Counted from the stretch's first letter, positions 47,312 to 56,408 are shown. The stretch is 64,000 nucleotides of DNA from Sphingomonas sp. PL-96 (GCF_020707215.1 NZ_JAJFET010000004.1:247458-311457), one strand, 5' to 3'. The notes: generated by a model not told the origin, from the letters alone. Numbers and translations are program-made.

Positions 47312-49375
47312 CTACCCTCCGTGCGCAAGCTCGTCGGCGATGCCGCCGGCCCCGTACACCTTGCGCAGGGCTTCGCTGATCGCAGCCGCGCTCACCGCGA
47401 CGGTCCGATTGAGTGCCGGATCGTACCCGTAATTGCCGCCCAGGCTATGGATGTTGCCGTCGAAGACGGTGCCGATCACCTCGGCCTTCGCGTTGATCAG
47501 GGGCGAGCCGGAATTGCCGCCGATGATGTCGTTGGTCGTCGACAGGTCGAAGACGATGCGGGGATCGAGCTTGTCCTTCGCCGCAGTCCAGCGCGGATCG
47601 AGTGCGTAGGGCGCCTTGCCGGTCGCCCGCTCGTACAGGCCCGGGAAATAGGTGAAGGGCGGAATCTCGGCACCGCGATAGGTCCAGCCCGCGGCCTTGC
47701 CGTAGGAGAGCCGCAGCGTGAAGGTCGCGTCGGGATAGATGGTATCGCCGTACACCGCGAAGCGCGCCTTCGCGACCTGTTCCGAAGCGAGCGTGGAGGG
47801 GCCGGTGACCTGCTCGTTCCACTGCGTGCGAAGGCGGCGCGCGTCCTCGTCGATCCGCAGCGCATATTGGATTATCGGATCGCGCGAAGCGGTGACCGCC
47901 GCCATGCCGCCATCCCACAGCGCCTTGCGCAGCGTCGGGTCGCCCAGCCGGCTCGCGGCGAGCGCCTCCGACAGCGCTTCGGGGCTGTCCCGCTCCAGCA
48001 GCAGCCTGGTGTATGGGCTGTCGGCGGTCAGGTTCTCGCGCGCTTTCGAGAGCCAGAACTCGAGCACCAGCTGCTCCAATCCGGCTTCGACCGGCTTTGC
48101 GTCGAGCAGCTGCTTTTCGAGCAATGGCAGCTGCGCATCGGCGTAGCCCGGCAATCGATCCGCAGACGGCTTCTGCCGCTCGGCAGCCGCGCGCACGAGG
48201 GTGCGGGCATAGTCGAACAGCTCCGAGCCGAGCGGGCCGCCCTCGACATAGCTGTAGGGGACGTAGAGCGCAGCGGTCTGTTGTTGAGCGGCGGCAAGCG
48301 CCTTCCAGGGATCGCCGAAGTCCGCCGGAAGCTTGCCCCGTACCCCGGCTAGCTTGCTGCGCAGCGCCGCCTCCTCGCTGCGCTTGCCCTCCATGAAGGT
48401 CGCGTTGCTCAGCGCCTGAAGCCGACCAACAAACACCTTGTAGCTGTTCTCGATGCCGAACAGCAGGTCCTGCGCCTGCCTGCGGTTTTCCGAACTTTCC
48501 TCCCCGAACCGGATCAGCCGGCCGCGCAGCTCGGCCATCTGGAGCAGGCGCATTGGCAGCGTGAGGTCACGCTGCGTCTCGAGCTGGGAAATCGTGAGCT
48601 GGCGATCGGTGCCGCCGGGGTTTCCGGCAACGAACACGGGCTCACCCGCAGTCGGATTGACCGAGTTCCAGCGCAGGTGATGGGGCGCGGCTACCGGGCG
48701 ACCGTCTTCATACAGCCGTAGGAACGCGCCATCGAGATCGTAGCGCGGGAAGTTGAAATTATCCGGGTCCCCGCCGAAGAACGCGGTCTGCACGCCGGGA
48801 GAGAAGACCAGCCGCACATCGTCGTACTTGCGGTAGCGGTAGAGCTTGTACTGGCCGCCGTGGTACAGGTTGACGATCTGGCACCGCGCCTTCGCGCGAT
48901 CGGGACAGCCTTCCTGCTCGATCGTGGCGCTCACTGCGGTGCGGGCCTTTACCAGTGCCTCTCCGGTGAGCCCCTTTCCGGCCGAAGTCAGCTGCGCGGT
49001 GACGTCGGTGATGCCGGTCAGGATCTCCGCCTGCATGCCCGCGCACTTGCGCTCCTCGCCCGCCGTGCCCGCGACATAGCCATGCGTGTAGTAGTCGTGG
49101 CTGCGCGACGAGAGGTCCTGCGCACATTCGGCAACGCAGTGGTTGTTGGTCAGCACCAACGATCGTGCGCTCACCACCGACGCCGAACAGCCGGTGGAAA
49201 GCCGCACCGCGTTGGATCGTACCTTGTCCAGCCAGGCTTGGCTGATCTCGACACCGTGCGTTGCCTTCACCTTCGCCGCCGGGAAATTGTCGAAGGTCCA
49301 CATCCCCTCGTCGGCGGCGGCTGGCGCGGCCGATACGAGAAGCGTCGTTGCGAACCACCATACCATCTTGTTCAC
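47312..49375 (-). CDS. S46-family dipeptidyl-peptidase (DPP7/DPP11-like)
   Basis: A 687-aa exported serine peptidase. GTG 49375 is chosen because GAGAGAGGG lies 8 nt upstream; ATG 49366 would be too far. The signal peptide ends PAAADEG. The trypsin-like fold carries H79 in LTNNHCV and S622 in GGNSGSP. S46 enzymes remove dipeptides from the N terminus of periplasmic peptides. It diverges from the merC-zigA operon, and a Zur-like box at 49408-49425 lies 33 nt before its start. That makes zinc-dependent control possible. It needs no zinc itself. Confidence 0.92.
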   Translation of the reverse strand: MNKMVWWFATTLLVSAAPAAADEGMWTFDNFPAAKVKATHGVEISQAWLDKVRSNAVRLSTGCSASVVSARSLVLTNNHCVAECAQDLSSRSHDYYTHGYVAGTAGEERKCAGMQAEILTGITDVTAQLTSAGKGLTGEALVKARTAVSATIEQEGCPDRAKARCQIVNLYHGGQYKLYRYRKYDDVRLVFSPGVQTAFFGGDPDNFNFPRYDLDGAFLRLYEDGRPVAAPHHLRWNSVNPTAGEPVFVAGNPGGTDRQLTISQLETQRDLTLPMRLLQMAELRGRLIRFGEESSENRRQAQDLLFGIENSYKVFVGRLQALSNATFMEGKRSEEAALRSKLAGVRGKLPADFGDPWKALAAAQQQTAALYVPYSYVEGGPLGSELFDYARTLVRAAAERQKPSADRLPGYADAQLPLLEKQLLDAKPVEAGLEQLVLEFWLSKARENLTADSPYTRLLLERDSPEALSEALAASRLGDPTLRKALWDGGMAAVTASRDPIIQYALRIDEDARRLRTQWNEQVTGPSTLASEQVAKARFAVYGDTIYPDATFTLRLSYGKAAGWTYRGAEIPPFTYFPGLYERATGKAPYALDPRWTAAKDKLDPRIVFDLSTTNDIIGGNSGSPLINAKAEVIGTVFDGNIHSLGGNYGYDPALNRTVAVSAAAISEALRKVYGAGGIADELAHGG

Positions 49376-49407
49376 GCCAATTTCCCTCTCTCCGCGGTCG
49401 GGCCGAT

Positions 49408-49425
49408 CTAATGGTATATCATTAA
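49408..49425. promoter_or_regulatory. Putative Zur box 1
   Basis: The 18-mer ctaatggtatatcattaa is a near-palindrome (ATGGTATATCAT core) that lines up with four other boxes in the window, sharing ATG/CAT half-sites. It is nearer the S46 peptidase start than the merC start. It is the weakest match of the five at its outer bases. Confidence 0.5.
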
Positions 49426-49508
49426 TTTTGCCAGAGGCGCTTGCAAGGTAGTCCCAGGCCGCGAGTCCGCCGCGTACCAGCACGCGACAGGGCGCACTTG
49501 CATTTGAT

Positions 49509-49526
49509 GATATGTTGCATCATTAC
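49509..49526. promoter_or_regulatory. Putative Zur box 2 (merC-zigA operon)
   Basis: The 18-mer gatatgttgcatcattac fits the alphaproteobacterial Zur pattern GnnATGTTATAACATnnC and is almost identical to the box at 58858. It lies 26 nt before the merC-like start, where a bound repressor would block transcription of the whole operon. Confidence 0.7.
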
Positions 49527-49552
49527 GCGACAGCTGATGAGTGGAGCAGGTG

Positions 49553-49939
49553 ATGGACCGGACGAAGCGCAAGAACATGCACGATTGGCTCGACACGGCG
49601 GCAATCGCCGGATCGGTGCTCTGCGCGATCCACTGCCTGCTGCTGCCGCTGGTCCTGGCCGCCACGCCAATCCTGTCGCGCTGGCTGGATTTCGGCGAGG
49701 GGTTCCACCTGGGCGTGTTGCTGTTCGCGGTCCCCACCAGCGCCGTCGCCCTGATCGGCGGCTGGCGACGCCACGCCGCTGCTTCGCCGCTGGCACTCGG
49801 CACCCTTGGCCTCCTCCTCATGATGAGTGCACTGCGGATGCCCGATCCCGCCGACGAAACGCTGCTGACGGTGCTCGGCAGCGGCCTGCTCGCGTCGGCG
49901 CACCTCCTCAACTGGGGTTCCCGGCGCCGCTACGCCTGA
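49553..49939 (+). CDS. MerC-domain membrane protein
   Basis: A 128-aa inner-membrane protein with four hydrophobic segments and the metal-binding pair CAIHC in the first, as in MerC. MerC moves mercuric ions in mer operons, but no mer gene is here. In this setting, first gene of a zinc-responsive operon, it may pass zinc or another soft metal across the inner membrane. ATG 49553 (MDRTKRKNM) follows GGAGCAGG; GTG 49541 is the alternative. zigA follows after 41 nt. Confidence 0.85.
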   Translation: MDRTKRKNMHDWLDTAAIAGSVLCAIHCLLLPLVLAATPILSRWLDFGEGFHLGVLLFAVPTSAVALIGGWRRHAAASPLALGTLGLLLMMSALRMPDPADETLLTVLGSGLLASAHLLNWGSRRRYA

Positions 49940-49980
49940 CCCGCTCGACCGCTTCCATCCCCCTTCCAGAGGTCTCGGTG

Positions 49981-51195
49981 ATGTCCAAACTGCTGCCCGT
50001 AACTGTCCTGTCCGGCTTCCTGGGCGCCGGCAAGACGACGCTGCTCAACCACATCCTCGCCAATCGCGAGGGCTTGCGCGTCGCCGTGATCGTCAACGAC
50101 ATGTCCGAGGTGAACATCGATGCCGCCCTGGTTCGCGGCGGCGATGCGGCGTTTCAGCGCGCCGAAGAGACGCTGGTCGAAATGACCAACGGCTGCATCT
50201 GCTGCACGCTGCGCGACGATCTGCTGAAGGAGGTTCGGACGCTCGCGGAAGCGGGCCGGTTCGACGCGCTGGTCATCGAAAGCACCGGAATCTCGGAGCC
50301 GCTGCCCGTCGCCACCACCTTCTCGTTCCGCGACGAGGCCGGGCAAAGCCTCGGCGACGTGGCCCGCCTCGACACGATGGTGACGGTGGTCGATGCCTTG
50401 AACCTGCTTGCGGACTATTCGAGCCAGGACTTCCTGGCGGATCGCGGGGAATCGCTCGGCGAGGACGACGCGCGCAGCCTGGTCGGGCTGCTGGTCGAGC
50501 AGATCGAGTTCGCCGACGTCGTCGTGATCAACAAGGCGAGTGCGGTGCCGCCCGAGCAACTGGCGGTGGTCAAGAAGCTGGTGCGCAGCCTCAATGCCGA
50601 CGCGCGCGTGCTGACCGCCGACCACGGCCGACTGCCGCTTCGCTCGGTACTGCTGACCGGCCTGTTCGACGAGGAGCAGGCGAGCCAGCATCCGCTCTGG
50701 GCCAAGGAGCTCTACGGCTATGCCCAGCACCAGCCCGAGACCGAAGAATACGGGATCGAGAGCTTCGTCTACCGCGCTCGCGCCCCGTTCGATCCAGGCA
50801 AGCTTCACGGCCTGCTCACAGGCGACGGCCTCGATCATGTCGTGCGTGCCAAGGGGCATTTCTGGCTGGCGACGCGGCCCGACTGGGTGGGCGAGCTGGC
50901 GGTGGCCGGCAGCCAGACCGAGACCGCGCGGATGGGCCGGTGGTGGGCGAGCATTCCCAAGCACGACTGGCCGGTCGACGGCCGCTTCGAGCGCTTCGTC
51001 GCGCAGCACTGGGACCCGGTCTGGGGCGATCGGCGTCAGGAGTTGGTCTTCATCGGCATCGGCATGGACGAGGTCAGGCTGCGGCGACGGCTCGACGCGT
51101 GCCTGGTAGAGGCAACGGCATTCACGCCGGCCGAGTGGGAGACGCTGTCCGATCCCTTCCCACGGTGGGAACGGGAACCGGAGCCCGTCGCGTGA
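49981..51195 (+). CDS. zigA: Zinc metallochaperone GTPase, COG0523 (ZigA-type)
   Basis: A 404-aa G3E-family GTPase. Walker A is GFLGAGKTT (residues 12-20). The metal motif GCICC gives C72, C74 and C75. The GTP-specificity NKAS motif follows, then a CobW C-terminal domain. ZigA-type proteins are made under zinc starvation and hand zinc to client enzymes. It has no His-rich insert, unlike the second COG0523 protein of the same operon (51788-52990). The next gene starts in its stop codon (TGATG). The operon position after a Zur-like box strongly supports zinc over cobalt or nickel. Confidence 0.92.
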   Translation: MSKLLPVTVLSGFLGAGKTTLLNHILANREGLRVAVIVNDMSEVNIDAALVRGGDAAFQRAEETLVEMTNGCICCTLRDDLLKEVRTLAEAGRFDALVIESTGISEPLPVATTFSFRDEAGQSLGDVARLDTMVTVVDALNLLADYSSQDFLADRGESLGEDDARSLVGLLVEQIEFADVVVINKASAVPPEQLAVVKKLVRSLNADARVLTADHGRLPLRSVLLTGLFDEEQASQHPLWAKELYGYAQHQPETEEYGIESFVYRARAPFDPGKLHGLLTGDGLDHVVRAKGHFWLATRPDWVGELAVAGSQTETARMGRWWASIPKHDWPVDGRFERFVAQHWDPVWGDRRQELVFIGIGMDEVRLRRRLDACLVEATAFTPAEWETLSDPFPRWEREPEPVA

Positions 51196-51791
51196 TGGTG
51201 GCGATGCTGGAGCGCGCCATCGCTTCCTCGGAAGCGCCGGCGATTCTGGAAACGATCCTGCTGCCCGAGACCGAACTCGCCATTTGGCGTCGGCCGGTAG
51301 CGCCTGCGCTGGTCGCGGCGATCTCCGCCACGGACCTTGGCCGGATCGACGACCTCGATCAGCCGTTCGCGATCGAGGGGCTCGATAGCGCGCTGCATGC
51401 CGCGCTCGGCGCCGCAGGGCACGAGACGACGCGCGCGCCGCTGACCGTCGAACTGACCGCGCTCGCCCGTCGCTTCGCGCGCGTGATGGACTGCGAACAC
51501 CTGCGCATCCGTGTCAACGTCGTCGAGACCGATGCGTGTCGGAAATTCCACAAGGACTTCGTCACCGCTCGCCTGCTGCTCACCCTCGCGGGGCCGGCCA
51601 CGCAGTGGATCGACGGCCGGGACGGCGACGCGGCCGAGATCCGAAGCCTCGCAGCGGGCGATGTCGCACTGGTGAAGGGACGACGCTGGTCGCCGGAGGG
51701 ATCGATCCTGCACCGCTCTCCACCGATCCTGGGGACCGGCGTCCGCCGGCTGGTGGTGGCGATCGACCCCGTGGAGCACGAGACGGCATGA
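51195..51791 (+). CDS. DUF1826 protein, possible HxD...H metal enzyme
   Basis: A 198-aa cytoplasmic protein of unknown function. ATG 51195 overlaps the zigA stop by 1 nt. The C-terminal half has the spacing of a double-stranded beta-helix metal site: FHKD (H119, D121), a glycine-rich GPATQW turn, GDVALVKG, then LHRSPP (H173). This resembles iron/2-oxoglutarate oxygenase or cupin sites, but that is my reading of the pattern. DUF1826 genes are often seen next to zinc-starvation genes. The next COG0523 gene overlaps by 4 nt, so it may be a client or partner. Confidence 0.8.
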   Translation: MVAMLERAIASSEAPAILETILLPETELAIWRRPVAPALVAAISATDLGRIDDLDQPFAIEGLDSALHAALGAAGHETTRAPLTVELTALARRFARVMDCEHLRIRVNVVETDACRKFHKDFVTARLLLTLAGPATQWIDGRDGDAAEIRSLAAGDVALVKGRRWSPEGSILHRSPPILGTGVRRLVVAIDPVEHETA

Positions 51792-52990
51792 GCGCGATCC
51801 TGGCAGGCGCGAACGCCCGCATTCCCGTCACCGTCCTCACCGGCTTCCTGGGCAGCGGCAAGACGACGCTGCTCAACCGCCTGGTCCGCGACCCGGCGAT
51901 GGCGCGGGCGTTGGTCATCATCAACGAGTTCGGATCGATCGGCCTCGATCACGATCTCATCGCGCGATCGACCGACGATCTGGTGGTGGAGATGGTGAGC
52001 GGCTGCCTGTGCTGCACGATCCGCGGCGACCTGTCGCGGACGCTGGTCGACGCGCCCTGGCGGTTCGCACGCGACGGCCAGTGCTGGTTCGACCGGGTGG
52101 TGATCGAAACCACGGGCCTCGCCGATCCCGCGCCGATCCTGCATACGCTGATGGCGGACGAGCGGCTGGCACCGCTCTACCGGCTGGACGGGATCGTCGC
52201 GACCGTCGATGCCGCGACCGGCATGGGCACGCTCGACCGGCAGCCGGAGTCGCTCAAGCAGGCGGCGGTCGCCGACCGACTGTTGCTGACCAAGACCGAT
52301 CTAGTCGGCGCCGCTCCGGTCCGGCAGCTCGAGCGCCGACTGCGTGCGCTCAACCCGGCCGCTCCGATCCTGCACGTCATCGACGGCAACGTCCCGCCGT
52401 CCGAGATCCTCGACGCCGGCTTGTGGAACGCGGAGACCAAGACCGACGACGTGCAGCGCTGGCTCAAGCTGGAAGCCTATTCCGAAGGCCATCACCGCGA
52501 CGACGATCATCACCATCCCCAGCCCGACGGGCACGGCGATCCCCACGATCACGGTCACGATCACGGTCATTCCCACGACCCCAACCGGCACGGCGACGAC
52601 ATCCATGCCGTTTGCCTGACCTTCGACGATCCGCTCGATGCGACCGCCTTTGAACGCTGGATCGACCTCCTGACGATGTTCAAGGGGCCTGACATCCTGC
52701 GCATGAAGGGCATCCTCAATCTCGCAGGCGCGCCCCGTCCGCTCGTCGTCCACGGGGTGCAGCACGTCTTCCATCCGCCGGTCGAGCTCGACGCCTGGCC
52801 GAGCGAGGACCGCCGGACACGGCTGGTGTTCATCACCCGCGGCATCGACGCCGGAACCCTGCGCGGCACGCTGGCAATGCTGACCCTCGGCATGGAGCGG
52901 TTCGACATCGCAAGCGGCATCACCGGGCTTTCCACCGTGACCGGGCCGGAGGATCCGATGCGGTTCCAGCTCGGACCGGAGCGACGCTGA
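51788..52990 (+). CDS. Second COG0523 GTPase, with His-rich insert
   Basis: A 400-aa G3E-family GTPase with Walker A GFLGSGKTT (from residue 19), the GCLCC motif (C73, C75, C76), a TKTD GTP-specificity motif and a CobW C-terminal domain. Between the GTPase and CobW domains lies a His/Asp-rich loop (residues 235-268; HGHDHGHSHD and similar) that can hold several zinc ions. It differs from zigA in this loop, so the two may divide storage and delivery. It overlaps DUF1826 by 4 nt and the Fur-family gene by 1 nt. Confidence 0.9.
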   Translation: MSAILAGANARIPVTVLTGFLGSGKTTLLNRLVRDPAMARALVIINEFGSIGLDHDLIARSTDDLVVEMVSGCLCCTIRGDLSRTLVDAPWRFARDGQCWFDRVVIETTGLADPAPILHTLMADERLAPLYRLDGIVATVDAATGMGTLDRQPESLKQAAVADRLLLTKTDLVGAAPVRQLERRLRALNPAAPILHVIDGNVPPSEILDAGLWNAETKTDDVQRWLKLEAYSEGHHRDDDHHHPQPDGHGDPHDHGHDHGHSHDPNRHGDDIHAVCLTFDDPLDATAFERWIDLLTMFKGPDILRMKGILNLAGAPRPLVVHGVQHVFHPPVELDAWPSEDRRTRLVFITRGIDAGTLRGTLAMLTLGMERFDIASGITGLSTVTGPEDPMRFQLGPERR

Positions 52991-53475
52991 TGCGACCGGG
53001 CGGGTCTTCGGGCCGGCGAACGCCGGGAGAACTCGAGGAGATCGTCCTGCGCATTCTGCGCGAGAGCGCCACGCCGCCAAGCGCGTACGACATCGCTGCA
53101 CGCGCCGGATCGGGCGCTGCCTATCTGGCGCCTAACCAGGCCTATCGGACGCTCGAACGATTGATCGCGCAAGGCCGTGCCTCGCGGGTGGAGACGTGCG
53201 GCGCCTATGTCGTCCGGCGGCCGGGCGCCGATCTCCACTTGATCTGCGCCCGCTGCGGCACCGTCCGCTCCGCGGCTCGGCCCGATCTTCGCGAGCGGCT
53301 GGCCGGGATCGCTGAGGCCGCGTGCTTCCACATCCACCGCTCGGTCACCGAAGTCGTCGGCACCTGCCGAGCCTGCGCAGGGTCCGGCGATCGGACCGTC
53401 GAAGCGGCTCCCACCCTTCAGGTCGGCGCTGCCGTCGCACGGCTGTCACAGGATCCACCTAAGGAATCACGATGA
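52990..53475 (+). CDS. Fur-family regulator (Zur-like) within zinc operon
   Basis: A 161-aa protein with an N-terminal winged helix (SAYDIAARAGS, NQAYRTLERLIAQGRA) and a dimer domain with two CxxC pairs (CARC and CRAC) for structural zinc. The sensor region contains VETCGAYVV and a DLHLIC histidine, as in Zur. The gene overlaps the GTPase stop by 1 nt and the phoX start by 4 nt, so it is made only when the operon is on. A different, stand-alone zur lies at 58937-59410. Whether this copy binds the same boxes is unknown. Confidence 0.85.
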   Translation: MRPGGSSGRRTPGELEEIVLRILRESATPPSAYDIAARAGSGAAYLAPNQAYRTLERLIAQGRASRVETCGAYVVRRPGADLHLICARCGTVRSAARPDLRERLAGIAEAACFHIHRSVTEVVGTCRACAGSGDRTVEAAPTLQVGAAVARLSQDPPKESR

Positions 53476-54818
53476 CTCAACCGTTCGCCTCCCTCGGTCG
53501 CCGGCGCTTCGGCCTCGGGCTCGCCGCCGCCTTTTCCGGGTTGGGCGTCGCTGCCTGTGCGACGCGTGCTCCGGCCGGGCCGACCGCCGCCGGCTATGGA
53601 CCGACACTGGCCGATCCGTCCGGCTTCCTCGATCTGCCGCGCGGCTTCTCCTATCGCGTCGTGTCGCAGTTCGGCGACCGCATGAGCGACGGCAACCAGG
53701 TTCCCGACCGCGCCGACGGCATGGGCTGCTTCGCCCTAGCCGGCGGACGTCATGCGCTGGTGCGCAACCACGAACTGTCGCCGTCGCATGTCGACGCCGG
53801 TGCCTTCCGCGGGCACGGCGATCAGGGCTCCGCATTCGACCGCCTGCCCGATGGCCGCGCGCTTCCGGGCGGCACCACGACGATCGTGATGGAGGACGGG
53901 AGCGGCCGCGTGCTCTCGCAGCATCTCAGCCTCGCCGGCACGATCCGCAACTGTGCCGGCGGCATCACGCCCTGGGGCAGCTGGCTGACCTGCGAGGAGG
54001 ACGTGACCCGCGCGGGAAGCGGCGTCGCGCAGGATCACGGCTGGGTGTTCGAGGTACCCGCCGCCGCACCCGGGCTGATCGAGCCGCGACCGATCCGGGC
54101 AATGGGCCGTTTCAACCATGAGGCGGCGGCCGTCGATCCGCGCACCGGCATCGTCTATCTGACCGAGGATCGCGACGACAGCCTGCTCTACCGCTTTCTC
54201 CCCGAACGCCCCGGCCAGCTGCACGCCGGTGGCAGGCTGCAGGCGCTGGCGCTGGTCGACCGATCGCGACGCGACAGTCGCAACTGGGACGAGGCTATGG
54301 TCCCGCAAGGCGAGTGGCTGCCGGTGCGCTGGATCGACCTGGCCGGCATCGACAGCCCGGACGACGACCTGCGCCTGCGCGGGCATCAGGCCGGCGCGCT
54401 CCGCTTCGCGCGCGGCGAGGGCATCCACTGGGGTGACGGCGAATGCTTCTTCTGCTGCACCTCCGGCGGTGCCGCGAAGCTGGGGCAGATCATGCGCTAT
54501 CGCCCCGATAGCGACGGCGGCAAGCTCCAGCTTTTCGTCGAATCCAGGTCCAAGACGATGCTCGACTTCGGCGACAATCTGACGGTGGCACCCACCGGAC
54601 ACCTGATCGTGTGCGAGGATCAATATACCGAGGTGGTGGCGAACCGCCTGATCGGCGTCTCCCCCGACGGACGGACCTATGTGCTGGGAGCGCTCCACGC
54701 CCAGACAGAGCTTGCCGGCGCCTGTTTCTCGCCCGACGGCCGGACCCTCTACGTCAACACCTACAGCCCGGCGCGGACGCTCGCGATCACCGGGCCGTGG
54801 CACGCGTTCGCGGCCTGA
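53472..54818 (+). CDS. PhoX-family phosphatase (DUF839)
   Basis: A 448-aa protein with a twin-arginine leader (GRRRFGLGL) followed by a lipoprotein-like ACATRA site. It is a beta-propeller of the PhoX family; conserved acidic blocks include RNHELSPSH, WLTCEEDV, LTEDRDDSLLY, GDGECFF and VCEDQYTE. PhoX enzymes use calcium and iron, not zinc, to release phosphate in the periplasm. As last gene of a Zur-box operon, starting inside the Fur-family stop (ATGA), it could replace a zinc phosphatase when zinc is scarce. Confidence 0.88.
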   Translation: MTQPFASLGRRRFGLGLAAAFSGLGVAACATRAPAGPTAAGYGPTLADPSGFLDLPRGFSYRVVSQFGDRMSDGNQVPDRADGMGCFALAGGRHALVRNHELSPSHVDAGAFRGHGDQGSAFDRLPDGRALPGGTTTIVMEDGSGRVLSQHLSLAGTIRNCAGGITPWGSWLTCEEDVTRAGSGVAQDHGWVFEVPAAAPGLIEPRPIRAMGRFNHEAAAVDPRTGIVYLTEDRDDSLLYRFLPERPGQLHAGGRLQALALVDRSRRDSRNWDEAMVPQGEWLPVRWIDLAGIDSPDDDLRLRGHQAGALRFARGEGIHWGDGECFFCCTSGGAAKLGQIMRYRPDSDGGKLQLFVESRSKTMLDFGDNLTVAPTGHLIVCEDQYTEVVANRLIGVSPDGRTYVLGALHAQTELAGACFSPDGRTLYVNTYSPARTLAITGPWHAFAA

Positions 54819-54823
54819 CGCGG

Positions 54824-54854
54824 GCGCGGCGTCCGCCGCCTTCGCGCGCCGCGC
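54824..54854. terminator. Possible bidirectional hairpin between phoX and phoD
   Basis: A 7-bp stem GCGCGGC/GCCGCGC with a long GC-rich loop lies in the 39-nt gap between the convergent operons. No T-run is present. Confidence 0.35.
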
Positions 54855-54857
54855 GTC

Positions 54858-56408
54858 TCAGCCGATCGAGAGCGCGGGCTCCCCCGCGGGAACGGTGAAG
54901 GTCGCGAGCGTGTCGACCGGCGCGTCGGGCGTGGAGACGCTGCGCACGATCCGCGCCTGCGTCTGCCAACGCTCGGAGGTTACGTCGCAGATCGCATAGC
55001 CGCGGCGATCGCCGGTGAACTTGAGGAACGGGTTGTTGGCCAGGATCCGGTCGGTTCCCGCCCGGCGATCGGCGCCGTCGCCGCCCGACGTGATCGAGGT
55101 GGTGACGAACTCCACCGCCACCACCTCGCCGGTACCGCCCCGGGTCCGCAGCTCGCCGGCGAAGCTCTGGTGCTCGTCGCCGGTCAGCACCACGGCGTTG
55201 CGGCCCTTCAGCCGTCGCAGCAGCCGCTCGCGCGGGGCGTCGTACGCGGCCCAGCTGTCCATGTTGCGGATCGGCTGCGGCTCGTCCCCCGTCCGCCGAT
55301 CGAGCGGCATCACCATCACCTGCTGGGCGATCGCGTTCCACCGTGCTGCATCTTGCGCCAGATTGCCCTCAAGCCACTTTTCCTGCGCGGCGCCCAGCAC
55401 CTGCACGTCGGCGTCGCGAGCGCCGTCGCACACCGGCTTGAACCCGTCGTCGCACGGCTGGTCGCTTCGATAGCTGCGCGTATCGAGCAGGTGGAGATCG
55501 ACGAGATTGCCGATCGTCGCGCGGCGATAGGCAAGCATGCCACCCGGCCCGGGGAAGGCCGAGCGCCGGACGGGCAGATGCTCGTACCACGCCTGGAATG
55601 CAGCGGCACGGCGCAGGGCGAACACCTCGCTCGGCGTACCGCGCTGATCCTCGACGCCGACCCAGTTGTTCTCCACCTCATGGTCGTCGAAAGTCGCGAA
55701 CCAGGCCGCCGCCGCGTGCGCGGCCTGGAGATCGGGATCGAGCTTGTACTGCGCGTAGCGACGGCGATAGTCCGCCAGATCGTAGAGCATCTGCCCGTCA
55801 TGGGCGCGGACGAACCGGCGCTGGCGACCGTCGTAGCCGAAGGCGACCGGCGAGCTGCGGCCTTCGTAGATATAGTCGCCATAGTGAAAGACGAAGTCGT
55901 GCTCTTCCCCGGCGAGATGGCGGTAGGCGGTATAGAGCCCGTCCTCGTAATGCTGACAGCCGGCAACCGCGAACCGCACCCGGTCGAGCGGCGCGCCGGC
56001 GCGCGGCAGCGTCTTCGCGCATCCGCGCGCGGATCGCTCGCCCCCTACGGTGAAGCGATACCAATAGGGTCGCGCCGGCTGGAGGCCGGCGACCTCGACG
56101 TGCACGGCATGGGCGAGTTCGGGACGGGCGACAACCGTCCCCTTGGCGACGACCGTGCGCATCGCCTCATCGGTCGCGACCTGCCAGTCGACCTCGATCG
56201 GCGCCATCGGCATCCCGCCATGCTCGCCGAGCGGGTCCGACGCGAGCCGCGTCCAGAGCACGAAACCATCGCTGGAGGGATCCCCGGCCGCCACCCCGAG
56301 CCGGAACGGATAGGCCGCGAACAGCGTCTGCGCGCGAAGAATGGAGGGGGCAGCGAGCAGCAGCGGCGTGCCGCCGATCAGCGCCCGGCGCGTGAGCGAA
56401 AGCGTCAC
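54858..56408 (-). CDS. phoD: Alkaline phosphatase D family protein
   Basis: A 516-aa exported enzyme with Tat leader LTRRALIGG. A fibronectin-like N-terminal domain is followed by the PhoD metallophosphatase domain, with AGCQHYEDG, FHYGDYIYEG, FATFDDHEVENNW and LTGDEHQSF, where the iron and calcium ligands lie in known PhoD enzymes. It releases phosphate from diesters and monoesters in the periplasm without needing zinc. Its start overlaps the DUF3299 stop by 4 nt, placing it last in the ABC operon behind a Zur-like box. Confidence 0.93.
   Translation of the reverse strand: MTLSLTRRALIGGTPLLLAAPSILRAQTLFAAYPFRLGVAAGDPSSDGFVLWTRLASDPLGEHGGMPMAPIEVDWQVATDEAMRTVVAKGTVVARPELAHAVHVEVAGLQPARPYWYRFTVGGERSARGCAKTLPRAGAPLDRVRFAVAGCQHYEDGLYTAYRHLAGEEHDFVFHYGDYIYEGRSSPVAFGYDGRQRRFVRAHDGQMLYDLADYRRRYAQYKLDPDLQAAHAAAAWFATFDDHEVENNWVGVEDQRGTPSEVFALRRAAAFQAWYEHLPVRRSAFPGPGGMLAYRRATIGNLVDLHLLDTRSYRSDQPCDDGFKPVCDGARDADVQVLGAAQEKWLEGNLAQDAARWNAIAQQVMVMPLDRRTGDEPQPIRNMDSWAAYDAPRERLLRRLKGRNAVVLTGDEHQSFAGELRTRGGTGEVVAVEFVTTSITSGGDGADRRAGTDRILANNPFLKFTGDRRGYAICDVTSERWQTQARIVRSVSTPDAPVDTLATFTVPAGEPALSIG

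Noticed and set aside
49553..49939. Mercury-resistance operon from the MerC-like gene
   Set aside because: No merR, merA, merT or merP is nearby; every neighbour points to zinc.
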